This document shows, in pieces, positions 49,777-58,352 of a stretch of DNA of 64,000 bases. The translations under genes were made by a program, and so were the position numbers. The first letter of the stretch is position 1. Every line of letters begins with the position of its first letter. The stretch comes from Prado023 sp963736425. GTDB taxonomy: Bacteria; Actinomycetota; Actinomycetes; S36-B12; CAIYMF01. Location: NCBI GenBank assembly GCA_963736425.1, contig CAVTOX010000005.1:62001-126000 (forward strand), in the 5' to 3' direction. Below the pieces are notes generated by a model. That model saw only the letters and a program-made list of their open reading frames with translations, searched no databases and was not told where the DNA came from.

Positions 49777-49856
49777 ACCCCCACCTGGCCCGCCACCTGA
49801 TCCCCCACCGGCACCGCTACGATCCGGCTGACGGGACCGGCGGCGCAGGAGGACAC

Positions 49857-50720
49857 ATGGGGTACGGGTCGATCTACCGCGAGGGTCTCTTCGCCGACCA
49901 GGTGGTGCTGGTCACCGGCGCGGGCTCAGGGATCGGTCGGTGCACGGCCCACGAGCTGGCCAGCCTGGGGGCCACAGTCGCGCTCGTCGGCCGCGCACGC
50001 GCCAAGCTCGAGGCCGTCCGAGACGAGATCGAGTCCTCAGGGGGCACTGTCAGCATCCACGAGTGCGACATCCGCGACGAGGCGGTGGTGAAGTCCACTG
50101 TCGCCGATGCCCTGGCCGCCCATGGCCGGATCGACGGGCTGGTCAACAACGCCGGCGGGCAGTACCCCGCACCCCTGGCTGCGATCAGCGCCAAGGGCTG
50201 GGACGCCGTCGTGCGCACGAACCTCACCGGTGGGTTCCTGGTCGCGCGCGAGTGCTACACGCAGTGGATGCTCGGCCACGGTGGCGCGATCGTCAACATG
50301 ATCGCCGACATGTGGAACGGCATGCCGGGCATGGGCCACTCCGGCGCGGCCCGCGCAGGGATGCTCAACTTCACCGAGACTGCATCGCTGGAGTGGGCGC
50401 CGGTGCGGGTCAATGCAGTCGCGCCCGGATGGATCGCCTCCAGCGGCATGGACCACTACCCACCTGAGATGAAGTCGCTGATCCTGACCCTGCCCAAGAG
50501 GGTGCCGCTCAACCGCTTCGGCACCGAGAGCGAGGTGTCGGCAGCGATCGTCTTCCTGCTCTCGCCGGCGGCCGCATTCATCTCAGGCTCCTGCCTGCGG
50601 GTGGATGGCGCTGGGCCGAACGCCAAGCGGGCGTGGCCGATGGTGGGCAGCGGCCCGAACAAGGCGTTCGAGGGGTTCCACCTCGCTGAGACCCCAGAGG
50701 TCCTGCGGCCGGAGTCGTAG
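49857..50720 (+). CDS. SDR-family NAD(P)-dependent oxidoreductase
   Basis: A 287-residue classical-length SDR. The cofactor loop VTGAGSGIGRCTAHELA is near residue 20 and LVNNAGG near 98. The usual catalytic Tyr is not obvious: in HSGAARAGMLNFTETASLEW the YxxxK motif is replaced by SGAARAG, although NMIADMWNG supplies the upstream segment. This substitution occurs in enoyl-CoA reductase-like or peroxisomal 2,4-dienoyl reductase-like SDRs, so an acyl-CoA substrate is possible. AGGAGG lies 4 bases before the ATG. It follows the DUF2236 gene. Confidence 0.88.
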   Translation: MGYGSIYREGLFADQVVLVTGAGSGIGRCTAHELASLGATVALVGRARAKLEAVRDEIESSGGTVSIHECDIRDEAVVKSTVADALAAHGRIDGLVNNAGGQYPAPLAAISAKGWDAVVRTNLTGGFLVARECYTQWMLGHGGAIVNMIADMWNGMPGMGHSGAARAGMLNFTETASLEWAPVRVNAVAPGWIASSGMDHYPPEMKSLILTLPKRVPLNRFGTESEVSAAIVFLLSPAAAFISGSCLRVDGAGPNAKRAWPMVGSGPNKAFEGFHLAETPEVLRPES

Positions 50721-50808
50721 CCTGCGCGCCGGCTCGCACTCATGGTCGGCTCAGGGCGATCAGATGCCTGCCCGTCCTGGCTTCCGATCGCTTGTGGGCT
50801 GTGCCGGA

Positions 50809-51360
50809 TCAGCCGACGTCGTGGCTCGACTGGTCCATGGCCACCGTGGCAGCAAGGAGCAGGATGTCGTCAAAGCCCGGCTCGATCTGCACTCCGTAGG
50901 TGTCGCGCACGCGGAACCACTTCTTCGACACCTCGCCGACCTTGTTGCGGCCCTCGAAGAACGAGTACTCGTGGTCCAGGAAGTTGCCCTTGAGCTCCAG
51001 CTCCCGGCCGTCATCGAGCTTGAGCGTGAAGTCGTCGCCCAGGACATTGATCAGGTCCTTGGTCAGCACGCCGCTGGGGGCACCGTCACGCTCGATCTTG
51101 ATCTTGTCCCGGATTGAGATGGCCTTGGACTGGATCTTGGCGAGCTCCTTGCCGTTGAGGTCCTCGAAGATGAGGGTGTCGCGGACCCGCAGCATCTTGC
51201 CGTCGACCTTGAAGTGGCGCCGCCCGCCGTCATCCTCGATCCAGAAGTCATCGCCGAACGACGCCAGCTTCTCTCGCATCTTGTAGGTCGTGGCCGAACC
51301 TCGACGGCCGAACTCCTGACGGTCTTCCTTGCGCTGCTCGCGACGGTCACCGAGACCCAT
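50809..51360 (-). CDS. LURP-one-related (tubby-like) protein
   Basis: A 183-residue protein made of the LURP-one/DUF567 beta barrel related to tubby and scramblases. TYKMREKLASFGDDFWIEDDGG opens the domain, and the repeating phrases FKVDGKMLRVRDTLIFED, LAKIQSKAISIRDKIKI, FTLKLDDGRELELKGNFLDHEYSF and VGEVSKKWFRVRDTYGV are the strands. Function in bacteria is unknown; membrane-lipid binding is suggested by the fold. It lies convergent with the upstream SDR and upstream of the mobile zone. Confidence 0.85.
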   Translation of the reverse strand: MGLGDRREQRKEDRQEFGRRGSATTYKMREKLASFGDDFWIEDDGGRRHFKVDGKMLRVRDTLIFEDLNGKELAKIQSKAISIRDKIKIERDGAPSGVLTKDLINVLGDDFTLKLDDGRELELKGNFLDHEYSFFEGRNKVGEVSKKWFRVRDTYGVQIEPGFDDILLLAATVAMDQSSHDVG

Positions 51361-51437
51361 GACTGCTACCTCCACATCCAACCGAGCGATTCCCGGCTGT
51401 CTACGAGCGTAGTAGCCGGGAGCCCGCGTTGGCAGGG

Positions 51438-51654
51438 GTGGGTCCGAGGCGGACGGCCCGGCTAAGGGGTCTCGCCTCGAAGTTGGTCCGCGGCGCCCTC
51501 AACGACGTGCGCGCCCACCGGAGTGCCGCGGGTGAGTACCTCGCGAGTACTTCGCGGGCTGGCTCGAGAAGAACCCCGACTACGACGACCTCGTCGACCA
51601 CGACCTCCTCAGGCGTCGAGTTCGAGTGGCGGATCGGGATTGTCCCGGATGGTG
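51438..51654 (+). pseudogene. Remnant of a small unrecognised gene
   Basis: The plus strand reads VGPRRTARLRGLASKLVRGA through SAAGEYLA; with one base restored near 51550 it continues as EYFAGWLEKNPDYDDLVDHDLL, which looks like real coding sequence (acidic, aromatic, low Arg). No ribosome site or sure start, and its 3' end overlaps the HNH gene on the other strand. It may be the stub of a gene cut by the neighbouring element. Confidence 0.3.
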
Positions 51655-53183
51655 AATCCGGCTGGGGTGCGCCAGCTCCACGCCACGGAACGCGGTGGAT
51701 CAAGACCCGGCTCGGAGCCCTTTCGAGCACCCAGATCGCAGGACGCAACCGTCACGGCGGACCCCGAATCGTGCGGTTTCAGGATCCAGCCCATGTGGGT
51801 CTTCAACACATGGTGGCGCCGGCACAGCGGACCGAGGTTGGCTGGCGAGGTGGGACCAGCCGGGTAGGCGATCGTGTGGTCCAGGTCGCAACGGCTCGCC
51901 GGCCGTCGGCACCCTGGCATCCGACATTCCGGCTCGCGGGCACGGACCAGTCGCGCGAGTGCGGCCGGGGGGACGTACCCCGTGGACCCAGTGGCCACGA
52001 CCGCACCCGAGGCGTCGGTGATCCACGCGCGCCACGTCGCGTCAGCGGCGAGCGTTCGTGCCAGATCTGCCGGAATCGGGCCGAGGCCGGGGATGTGGGC
52101 GGGGTGATCCGTCACGCCAAGGAGGTCCGCAAGCGACATGACAACCGAGATCTCCGGGCGTTGGGCGGCGCCCGGTGAGGGATCGCCTCCCAGGAGGATG
52201 TCGACCAGGACGTCGGCGCGGATCTGGTCGCGAGTGCGGATGTCCCCGGTGTCGGCAAGGCCTGCGGCGATCGCAGACAGCCGACGATGAATGCGATGGA
52301 CATCTGTTGCATCCAGGTCGGCGATGAGGTTCGCCATCCCGTGTCGATCGGGAAGGACCTGGACACGCCGGTTGGCAAAACTCCGCTGCCGCGCCTGCTG
52401 GTCAGCGTCCGGGCACACCCGAAGCCGGGCCCTGCGCGCGGCCCTCCCAACCTCAGCCGACGTCCACGAGCGCCGACCCGAATAGCGGCGCTGGCGAACC
52501 TTGGCGCACACGTGCCCGACGACCTCAGCCGCCTGCGCGTCTGTGAGGTCCTCCACTTCGCGTACGACGAGGCGCGCGGCCCACGCCGAGACGGTCGCCG
52601 AGGCCACCAGCTCCAGCAACTCCGGGTGCGCCACCAGATCACGCGCTCCCTCTATCCGGTTGGCCATGGAGCCGGGCGAAGCTCGTAGGGCGCAGGCGAG
52701 CTCCTCGCGCGCCGGGTCGCTCACGCGAAGTCCGATCTCCGGGACGTTGAACGTGACGGTCTCTGGACCGGCGCAGTCGACCAGCGCATACGCGGCCCCC
52801 GCGGCGGACCAGGCTCCGCACGCCTCCCACGCCGCAGCCAGCACCACCATGCACGCGCAGGGCCAGCCCGGGCTCTGGCCCGAAGTGGGCATCGGGCCAG
52901 ATTCGTCGTCCGGGTGGGCCCCGGTGCATCGGCGGATGCGTCCGATGCCGCTGAGCGCCTCGGCCAGGCGCGGCCCCGCCGGAAGCCACACCAGTGCGCG
53001 GACGTCATCTCGCAAGGAGACGTCCCACCAGTCGGCCTCAGTCCAGCCCGGGCGCTCATCGAGCCACCATGTCCGCAGCAATGCCTGGAAGCGCACCTCG
53101 CGGGCCGCGTGAACCTCGGATTCGGCCCAGGCATCGCCTACCCGTGCCACGACCTCGATGGTCGACGACTCCCCCTGCTGCAT
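51609..53183 (-). CDS. DUF222 / HNH endonuclease domain protein
   Basis: A 524-residue protein of the 13E12/DUF222 repeat type that is multicopy in many actinobacteria. The DUF222 helical region covers about residues 120-380 (RRARLRVCPDADQQARQRSFANRRV, DLDATDVHRIHRRLSAIA, DQIRADVLVDILLGG). The C-terminal HNH/McrA-like nuclease has C-x4-C-type zinc ligands (PECRMPGCRRPASRC), DLDHTIAYPAGPTSPANLGPLC and RRHHVLKTH. ATG 53183 is favoured by GGGG 5 bases upstream; TTG 53249 is an alternative. It ends 100 bases from tRNA-Arg, a typical place for mobile DNA. Confidence 0.88.
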   Translation of the reverse strand: MQQGESSTIEVVARVGDAWAESEVHAAREVRFQALLRTWWLDERPGWTEADWWDVSLRDDVRALVWLPAGPRLAEALSGIGRIRRCTGAHPDDESGPMPTSGQSPGWPCACMVVLAAAWEACGAWSAAGAAYALVDCAGPETVTFNVPEIGLRVSDPAREELACALRASPGSMANRIEGARDLVAHPELLELVASATVSAWAARLVVREVEDLTDAQAAEVVGHVCAKVRQRRYSGRRSWTSAEVGRAARRARLRVCPDADQQARQRSFANRRVQVLPDRHGMANLIADLDATDVHRIHRRLSAIAAGLADTGDIRTRDQIRADVLVDILLGGDPSPGAAQRPEISVVMSLADLLGVTDHPAHIPGLGPIPADLARTLAADATWRAWITDASGAVVATGSTGYVPPAALARLVRAREPECRMPGCRRPASRCDLDHTIAYPAGPTSPANLGPLCRRHHVLKTHMGWILKPHDSGSAVTVASCDLGARKGSEPGLDPPRSVAWSWRTPAGFTIRDNPDPPLELDA

Positions 53184-53281
53184 GACATCCCCATGTCGAA
53201 CTGATGTTCGAATCCTATCATAGGCCCGCGCCTCGGCAAGGCTTGGCAACAGGTTGTTGTGGATAGCATCTGCCTTGTCCT

Positions 53282-53354
53282 GCGCCCGTAGCTCAACGGA
53301 TAGAGCAGCCGGTTTCTACCCGGCTGGTTGGGGGTTCGAGTCCCTCCGGGCGCA
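53282..53354 (+). tRNA. tRNA-Arg (anticodon TCT)
   Basis: A complete cloverleaf. Acceptor GCGCCCG pairs with CGGGCGC followed by discriminator A; the D arm is AGCTCAACGGATAGAGC; the anticodon stem GCCGG/CCGGC encloses loop TTTCTAC with anticodon TCT; the T arm contains GGTTCGAGTCC. The CCA end is not encoded. Its last 29 bases are repeated 1.5 kb downstream, as expected for an integration site. Confidence 0.95.
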
Positions 53355-53359
53355 CAACG
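53326..53359 (+). repeat. Direct repeat, left copy (att-like, within tRNA-Arg 3' end)
   Basis: 34 bases covering the T arm, acceptor strand and 5 bases beyond the tRNA. An identical copy lies at 54821-54854. The pair brackets the Fic gene and has the form of attL/attR left by integration into a tRNA gene. Confidence 0.8.
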
Positions 53360-53386
53360 ACGCAGGGTAACAGCACACCAGAGCTC

Positions 53387-53423
53387 CCTGTATTGGAGAT
53401 TATCCGCTATCCTCCAATACAGG
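53387..53423. promoter_or_regulatory. 12-bp inverted repeat overlapping the Fic gene ribosome site
   Basis: CCTGTATTGGAG and CTCCAATACAGG are perfect 12-bp arms separated by 13 AT-rich bases. The right arm runs into the AGGAGG ribosome site of the Fic gene (ATG 53432). Either a dimeric repressor binds here, or the RNA folds and hides the ribosome site; both would be autoregulation-style control. Confidence 0.65.
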
Positions 53424-53431
53424 AGGTCATT

Positions 53432-54691
53432 ATGGGACGTTACGTAAGGGCGATTTGGCCTGGGAATCCGTCCGGCTCCACCCGGGCTGAACGTACCTCC
53501 TGCGGCTACCGAGCCTATGTGCCCGACCCTCTGGAGACTTCGGAGCTAAGCGTTCCCGCCTCGGTAGCCGCCGACTTGGCCGAGGTGGAGCAGCGTGTTC
53601 GCGCCCTCAACACCGACCACCCCGGCCTTGCCAACCTCGAGCCGCTCGCGCGGTTCCTGCTGCGCGCCGAAGCCGTGGCCAGTTCCAACATCGAGGGCTT
53701 GACGATCAACGTGCGACGGCTCGCCCGCAGCGAGGCCGTCGAGCGCGAAGGCCTGCCGGTCACCGACGAGACTGCCTGGGCCGTCCTAGGGAATGTCCGG
53801 GCCCTCGACCAGGCGCTCTCCCTGGCGGCCGACCCGACCCGGCCGGTGACGGTCGAGGACATCAGGGCGATCCATTCCGCGCTCCTGTCCGCCACTCGCG
53901 ACGAAGCCTGGGCAGGAGTCGTCAGGGACCAGCAGAACTGGATCGGCGGTCGGAACCCCTGCGCCGCAGCGTTCGTCCCACCACCCCCGAGTGAGGTGCA
54001 CGGGCTCCTGGACGATCTGGCCGCCTATCTCACCGGTGACGACCACCCAGCCCTTCTGCAGGCCGCTCTGGCGCACAGCCAGTTCGAGACGATCCACCCG
54101 TTTGCCGATGGCAACGGGCGCACCGGCAGGGCCCTTATCCAACTCGTCCTGCGTCGTCGGGGCGTCGCCACCCGCGTGCAACCTCCCGTCAGCCTCGTCC
54201 TGGCCACCCGAGCCGATGCCTACGTCCGGGCCCTCGATGGCACCCGGTCCGAGGGCTCACGCACCGCAGGTCTTCTCGACTGGGTCGAGCTGTTCCTGTC
54301 CGCGACGGGCCGCGCCTGCGCCGACACCGAGCATTTCGCAGCCCAACTGGCGACCTGGCAGCAGGATGCCCGCGCCCGGCTCGGGAAGGTGCGCGCAGAT
54401 TCGGCCGCGCTTCTGCTCATGGACGCCCTCCCGTCCCTCCCGGTGTTCTCGATCACCACGGCGGCCGCGCACATCGACCGAACCTTCAAATCGACCAGCG
54501 ACGCGGTGGAGCGGCTGCGCGATGCCGACGTCGTACGACAGGTCACACTGGGCCGTCGCAACCGGGCCTTCGAGGCTGTCGGCTTGTTCGAGGCCTTCAC
54601 CGGCCTCGAACGCATGCTGGCCAGCCCGGATGCCGACACGGCCATCAGCCCACCCCGTAGACCCGTTCCCCAACGAGCACGCCCGAGCTAG
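53432..54691 (+). CDS. Fic-family protein (class II adenylyltransferase, self-inhibited)
   Basis: A 419-residue Fic protein that would transfer AMP, or a related nucleotide group, from a nucleotide onto a target protein. The full active motif HPFADGNGRTGR starts at His222. The inhibitory helix SSNIEG (Ser84-Glu88-Gly89) precedes the core, so this is a class II enzyme held inactive in cis. The N-terminus matches the Fic_N type (PASVAADLAEVEQRVRAL), and the C-terminus contains a winged-helix-like part (SITTAAAHIDRTFKSTSDAVERL). AGGAGG lies 5 bases before ATG 53432. It is the only gene in a 1.5 kb islet between two copies of the tRNA-Arg 3' end; no integrase is present. It could be a toxin-like or phage-defence module; this is inference. 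Confidence 0.92.
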   Translation: MGRYVRAIWPGNPSGSTRAERTSCGYRAYVPDPLETSELSVPASVAADLAEVEQRVRALNTDHPGLANLEPLARFLLRAEAVASSNIEGLTINVRRLARSEAVEREGLPVTDETAWAVLGNVRALDQALSLAADPTRPVTVEDIRAIHSALLSATRDEAWAGVVRDQQNWIGGRNPCAAAFVPPPPSEVHGLLDDLAAYLTGDDHPALLQAALAHSQFETIHPFADGNGRTGRALIQLVLRRRGVATRVQPPVSLVLATRADAYVRALDGTRSEGSRTAGLLDWVELFLSATGRACADTEHFAAQLATWQQDARARLGKVRADSAALLLMDALPSLPVFSITTAAAHIDRTFKSTSDAVERLRDADVVRQVTLGRRNRAFEAVGLFEAFTGLERMLASPDADTAISPPRRPVPQRARPS

Positions 54692-54820
54692 CGCCCGTAC
54701 ACCAACCCGGACACCAACCGGGAGGAATCCGGGGGCGTTCGCGGGTACCCGCCGACCCCCCGATTCGTGCTCAGCGCGGCCCCCCGCGGCCGCCCCGGAA
54801 CCACCTGATTGGACCCGGCC

Positions 54821-54854
54821 GGTTGGGGGTTCGAGTCCCTCCGGGCGCACAACG
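54821..54854 (+). repeat. Direct repeat, right copy (att-like)
   Basis: A perfect 34-base copy of the tRNA-Arg 3' end found at 53326-53359. The seven bases upstream of the copies also agree except for one (CCGGCT versus CCGGCC), so the shared block is longer but imperfect. The 129 bases between the Fic stop and this repeat contain no gene I can support. Confidence 0.8.
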
Positions 54855-54935
54855 TGGCTGGTCAGAAGGAAGTCCGTCGTATCCCTTCTGAGACCGAAAC
54901 CCAGAAGCTGACAGCTCGACCGCTGGTCAAGGTCC

Positions 54936-55565
54936 TCAGACGAACCGACTCGCCAGGTGATTCCCGTCCGTGCAGGCGGGGTCTTCAGCTCCGACGTTCG
55001 CACAGAGAAGGGTTGCTCCAGTCAAGTCGGCGTCGCGGAGACTGGCGTCGCGAAGGTTTGCTCCGCAGAGGATCGCGCACGAGAGGTTCGCTTCACTCAG
55101 ATCCGCATGAGCCAAGTTCGCGAGTGCCAGCTTCGCAGTGCAGAGATTGGCCGATCCGAGGTTGGCGCCCGTCAGGTTTGCATGCGTGAGATCCGCGCAG
55201 TACAGGTCCGCGCCGGTGAGGTTGGCGCAGGTGAGGTCTGCGTCGAAGAGGTCGGCCCCGGCAAGTTTCGCGCCCATCAAGTTGGCCCCACGAAGGTCAG
55301 CACCAGAGAACCTCGCGAGGCTGAGGTCTGCTCCCGTGAGGTTCGCGAGCCCAAGCCTTGCATCGATGAGGTCCGCGCCGAGCAGTTCCGCGCTGGTGAG
55401 GTCTGCTCCTCTGAGATCCGCACCTCCGAGGTTCGCACCCGGCAGTGACAGTCCTCTCAGGTCCAACCCGGCAAAATCGCGCCTATCCACGGCATGGGCT
55501 TCCGCCCAGCGGACAAAGCGCAGGTCCTGCCCCCGCTTCAGGGATACGGCGTCCTCGACCGTCAT
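54936..55565 (-). CDS. Pentapeptide-repeat protein
   Basis: A 209-residue protein whose bulk (about residues 40-195) is some 30 tandem A(D/N)LxX pentapeptides (GADLRGADLTSAELLGADL and so on), which form a right-handed quadrilateral beta helix. A short charged N-terminal part precedes it. Some members mimic DNA and protect gyrase from quinolones; most have unknown roles, and nothing here picks one. ATG 55565 sits 5 bases behind GGGGAG. It lies just outside the right tRNA repeat. Confidence 0.9.
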   Translation of the reverse strand: MTVEDAVSLKRGQDLRFVRWAEAHAVDRRDFAGLDLRGLSLPGANLGGADLRGADLTSAELLGADLIDARLGLANLTGADLSLARFSGADLRGANLMGAKLAGADLFDADLTCANLTGADLYCADLTHANLTGANLGSANLCTAKLALANLAHADLSEANLSCAILCGANLRDASLRDADLTGATLLCANVGAEDPACTDGNHLASRFV

Positions 55566-55722
55566 TGAAGGCTCCCCATCGTTCAATCGACTCCGACGCT
55601 ACGCGACCTGAGGGCGGCGTGCTGCGCGCGTCACCCAGATGGTCCACGGCGGGTCTGTTGGGCACCGATTGCCGGCACTTCGGATCACCAATGAGATGGC
55701 GATGGGCCTCGAACGGCCAATC

Positions 55723-56577
55723 TCACCGCCCGCGGGCCGCCGGGAAGTCGGGCGGTCGCTTGGCCAGGAACGCGGCAACGCCCTCCGCGTACTCCGCACT
55801 CGCCCACGAGTGCTCGTAGATCGAGAGCACCTCTTCGTCCTCATCGAGCTGGCTCGTGACGACCCGGTGCACCATCGCCTTGCCCCCGCGCAACGACACC
55901 TGTGCCCGCGACGCCACGGTACGTGCGACGTCATGGGCGCGCTCGGCGACCTGGTCGTCGGGGACCACCTCATGCACAAGGCCGATGCGCAGTGCCGTGG
56001 CCGCATCGATCAGGTCCCCGGTGAGCAGGATCCAGCGCGCCCACGCCGCCCCGACCGTCTCGACCAGCCGCTCGGTCGACGGCAGCGCATAGACGATCCC
56101 GAGCTTGGCCGGCGTGACGCCGAACCGGGAACCCTCCCCGCAGACCCGCAGGTCACAGGCGACCGCGAGCTGCGTGCCGCCGCCGATCGCGAAGCCCTCA
56201 ATGAGCGCGATGGTCGGCTTGGGGAAGGCAATGATCGCCTGCTCGCCGGACTCCACCGCCTCGCCGTATCGACGGGCGCCCTCGGGGTCGGCACGCAGGG
56301 TGCGGAACTCGGCGATGTCCGCCCCGGCGCTGAACGGCCCACCGGGCGAGCCGCGGAGGAGCACCACTTCCACGTCGTCGTCCGCAGCGAGCACCGGCAT
56401 GAGCCGGCCGAACGCCTGCCACATCGCGTACGAGATGGCGTTGTGCTTGTCCGGACGACGCAACTCCACGGTGGCCACCCCGTCGTCGAGCCTGACCGCC
56501 AGATGGTCGGCGGCATCGCTGAGGGCGGCGGCGACAGATGCGACGAACGGATCAGGGCCGGGGATGGACTTGTTCAT
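55723..56577 (-). CDS. Enoyl-CoA hydratase/isomerase (crotonase) family protein, catalytic Glu pair missing
   Basis: A 284-residue crotonase fold. The oxyanion-hole segments are present (GGPFSAGADIAEFR and IEGFAIGGGTQLAVACDLR). The two Glu residues used by classical hydratases appear replaced, by Gln in GGGTQLA and by a non-acidic residue in FGVTPAKLGIVYALPSTERL. It may therefore be an isomerase, hydrolase or racemase-type crotonase rather than a hydratase. It ends close to the NUDIX-NYN gene, same strand, 22 bases apart at the 5' side. Annotation stops at family level. Confidence 0.88.
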   Translation of the reverse strand: MNKSIPGPDPFVASVAAALSDAADHLAVRLDDGVATVELRRPDKHNAISYAMWQAFGRLMPVLAADDDVEVVLLRGSPGGPFSAGADIAEFRTLRADPEGARRYGEAVESGEQAIIAFPKPTIALIEGFAIGGGTQLAVACDLRVCGEGSRFGVTPAKLGIVYALPSTERLVETVGAAWARWILLTGDLIDAATALRIGLVHEVVPDDQVAERAHDVARTVASRAQVSLRGGKAMVHRVVTSQLDEDEEVLSIYEHSWASAEYAEGVAAFLAKRPPDFPAARGR

Positions 56578-56599
56578 GGACGCATCGAACCACCCCGGA

Positions 56600-57489
56600 T
56601 CAGGGCCCCGACACGGCGGCCTCGTCGAGCAGGTCGAGAAGCCAGCGCGGACCCACCGCCTGGGTGGTCAGCCCCCCGCCCGGACCGGTCTGGGACTCCC
56701 ACCGGGCCCGCAGACCGCGGTCGGCCGAGACCGCAAGGACCTCCTTCCCCTCGGCCAGGAGCTGGCCGGCGACGTCGACCAGGACATCGTCGCCTCTGGT
56801 GCCGCGCTCGGCCCGGTGCACCACGACCCAGCCCGGGCCGGCCGCAGACACAGCCGCGCCCTCCAGCACCGCCACCACTGCCCCGATCACCCGGGGATCA
56901 CCGGCCGGACCGCGCACGGTCGCAGCCCGCAGAGTGGCCAGGGCCCCGAGCAGCCGGGAGGCGGCGCCCGCCCGGTCACGCCACCACCCATCGGGCCGAG
57001 CGCCGACGACGTTGGCCGCATCCACGAGCAGCACTGTCGGACGCACCCGGACCTGCGGCCACGTCAGCGCGAACCCCGGATGCAGCGGGAGCGCAGCCAC
57101 CTGATCGAGGGGCACCCAGTCCAGCGCGGCGCTCTCGCGGTTGGCCGCTGTGGTCACCGGCTCAGGGACGTCGGCATAGACCGTGGTGTACGACCACCCG
57201 CCGTGATCATCGACGAACAGGTGCCGCGTGCGGATCTGAGCCGGATCAAGCCCGGCCTCCTCGACGGCCTCACGCAGCGCGGCGGCGACGCCGTCCTCAT
57301 GGCTGTCGCGGGCCCCGCCGGGCAGGCCCCAGGTGTCGCCGTGGTGGGTCCACGCCGCTCGATGCTGGAGCAGGACCCGGACCGGCCCGCGTCGTCGACC
57401 GCATGCAGCAGCAGCCCCGCCGCACCGTGCCGCCCCCAGTGCCGATGACCGCGGGAGCACCGTGCCCACCCGTTGCCATCCCGATCCAC
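56600..57489 (-). CDS. NUDIX hydrolase fused to a NYN-like domain, N-terminal frameshift
   Basis: The N-terminal domain is a NUDIX pyrophosphohydrolase: WGLPGGARDS, then REAVEEAGLDP gives the Gx5Ex7REUxEExGU box. The C-terminal half (about 170-290) begins RPTVLLVDAANVVGARPDGWWRDRAGAA and ends with VLAVSADRGLRAR, a NYN/PIN-like RNase fold with the usual early Asp-Ala-Asn. One missing base near 57375 separates the first ~35 codons (RHGAAGLLLHAVDDAG) from the rest; both parts are clearly one protein. GTG 57489 follows AAGGGG. The fusion suggests a nucleotide or RNA-end processing role. Confidence 0.82.
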
Positions 57490-57617
57490 CCCCCTTGGGT
57501 ACCACGTCCCGGGCAGACGCGCCGCACGCGCCGTGGATGTGGGCCTCGCTGTCGCCCGCCGGGCCGATCGACCAGGCGCTTGTGGCGCGCAGCGAGCGCA
57601 CAGACCAGAATCAGCCC

Positions 57618-58352
57618 GTGACCAGACCAGCCGTCGGCCTCAGCTGCTACGTGGAACGCGCCCGGTGGGGCTCGTGGGACACCCCCGCAATCCTGCTGCA
57701 CCAGCCCTACGCCCAGGCGTTGCTCGACGCGGGGGCCGACCCCGTCCTGATCCCGCCGGGCACCTCGGCGGCGATCCTCGATCGCCTTGATGCGCTCGTC
57801 CTCGCCGGTGGCCCAGACGTCGATCCCGCGCGCTACGGCGCCGAGCCGCACCCCACCACCGACGACCCCCGGCACGCCCGCGACGAGTCGGAGGTCGCCC
57901 TGTACCGAGGCGCCCGCGAACGCGGCATGCCGGTGCTGGGCATCTGCCGGGGCCTGCAGGTGATGGCAGTTGCCCATGGCGGCGCCCTGCATCAGGACCT
58001 GCCGTCGATCGAGGGCACCCACACCCACCGCGAGGAGCGGGGCACCTTCACCGAGCATGGGGCGACGATCCTGCCGGGCTCACTGGCGGCACGTGTCCTG
58101 GATGCCGGGGAGGTGATCGTGAACTCCAGCCACCATCAGGCCGTCGCCGACCCCGGCGACCTGGACATCACCGGCTATGCGTCGGATGGCACCATCGAGA
58201 TCTGCGAGGACCCCAGCGCCAGGTTCGTCCTGGGCGTCCAGTGGCACCCGGAGTTCCTGAGCGACCTCCGGCTCTTCCTCGCCCTGGTCGCCGAGGCGGC
58301 CAGCTGGCGCCAGGGCGTGGCACCAGTCGCGGTGGCCGCTACAACGGAGTGA
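57618..58352 (+). CDS. Gamma-glutamyl-GABA hydrolase (PuuD-like class I amidase)
   Basis: A 244-residue class I glutamine amidotransferase-like hydrolase (peptidase C26). VLGICRGLQVMAV carries the nucleophile Cys, QWHPEF the His-Glu, and LVLAGGPDVDPARYG is typical of PuuD. In the polyamine pathway this enzyme frees GABA or a similar product from its gamma-glutamyl conjugate. It is convergent with and 14 bases overlapping the SDR, next to the aldehyde dehydrogenase and glutamine-synthetase-like genes of the same pathway. GTG 57618 is the start. Confidence 0.9.
   Translation: MTRPAVGLSCYVERARWGSWDTPAILLHQPYAQALLDAGADPVLIPPGTSAAILDRLDALVLAGGPDVDPARYGAEPHPTTDDPRHARDESEVALYRGARERGMPVLGICRGLQVMAVAHGGALHQDLPSIEGTHTHREERGTFTEHGATILPGSLAARVLDAGEVIVNSSHHQAVADPGDLDITGYASDGTIEICEDPSARFVLGVQWHPEFLSDLRLFLALVAEAASWRQGVAPVAVAATTE

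Noticed and set aside
53282..54854. Complete integrative element or prophage
   Set aside because: No integrase, excisionase, capsid or replication gene lies between the repeats; only a Fic gene is present.
54936..55565. Short repeats (AGGTT/GCGCC pattern) as a non-coding repeat array
   Set aside because: The period comes from the pentapeptide codons of a translated protein with its own start and ribosome site.
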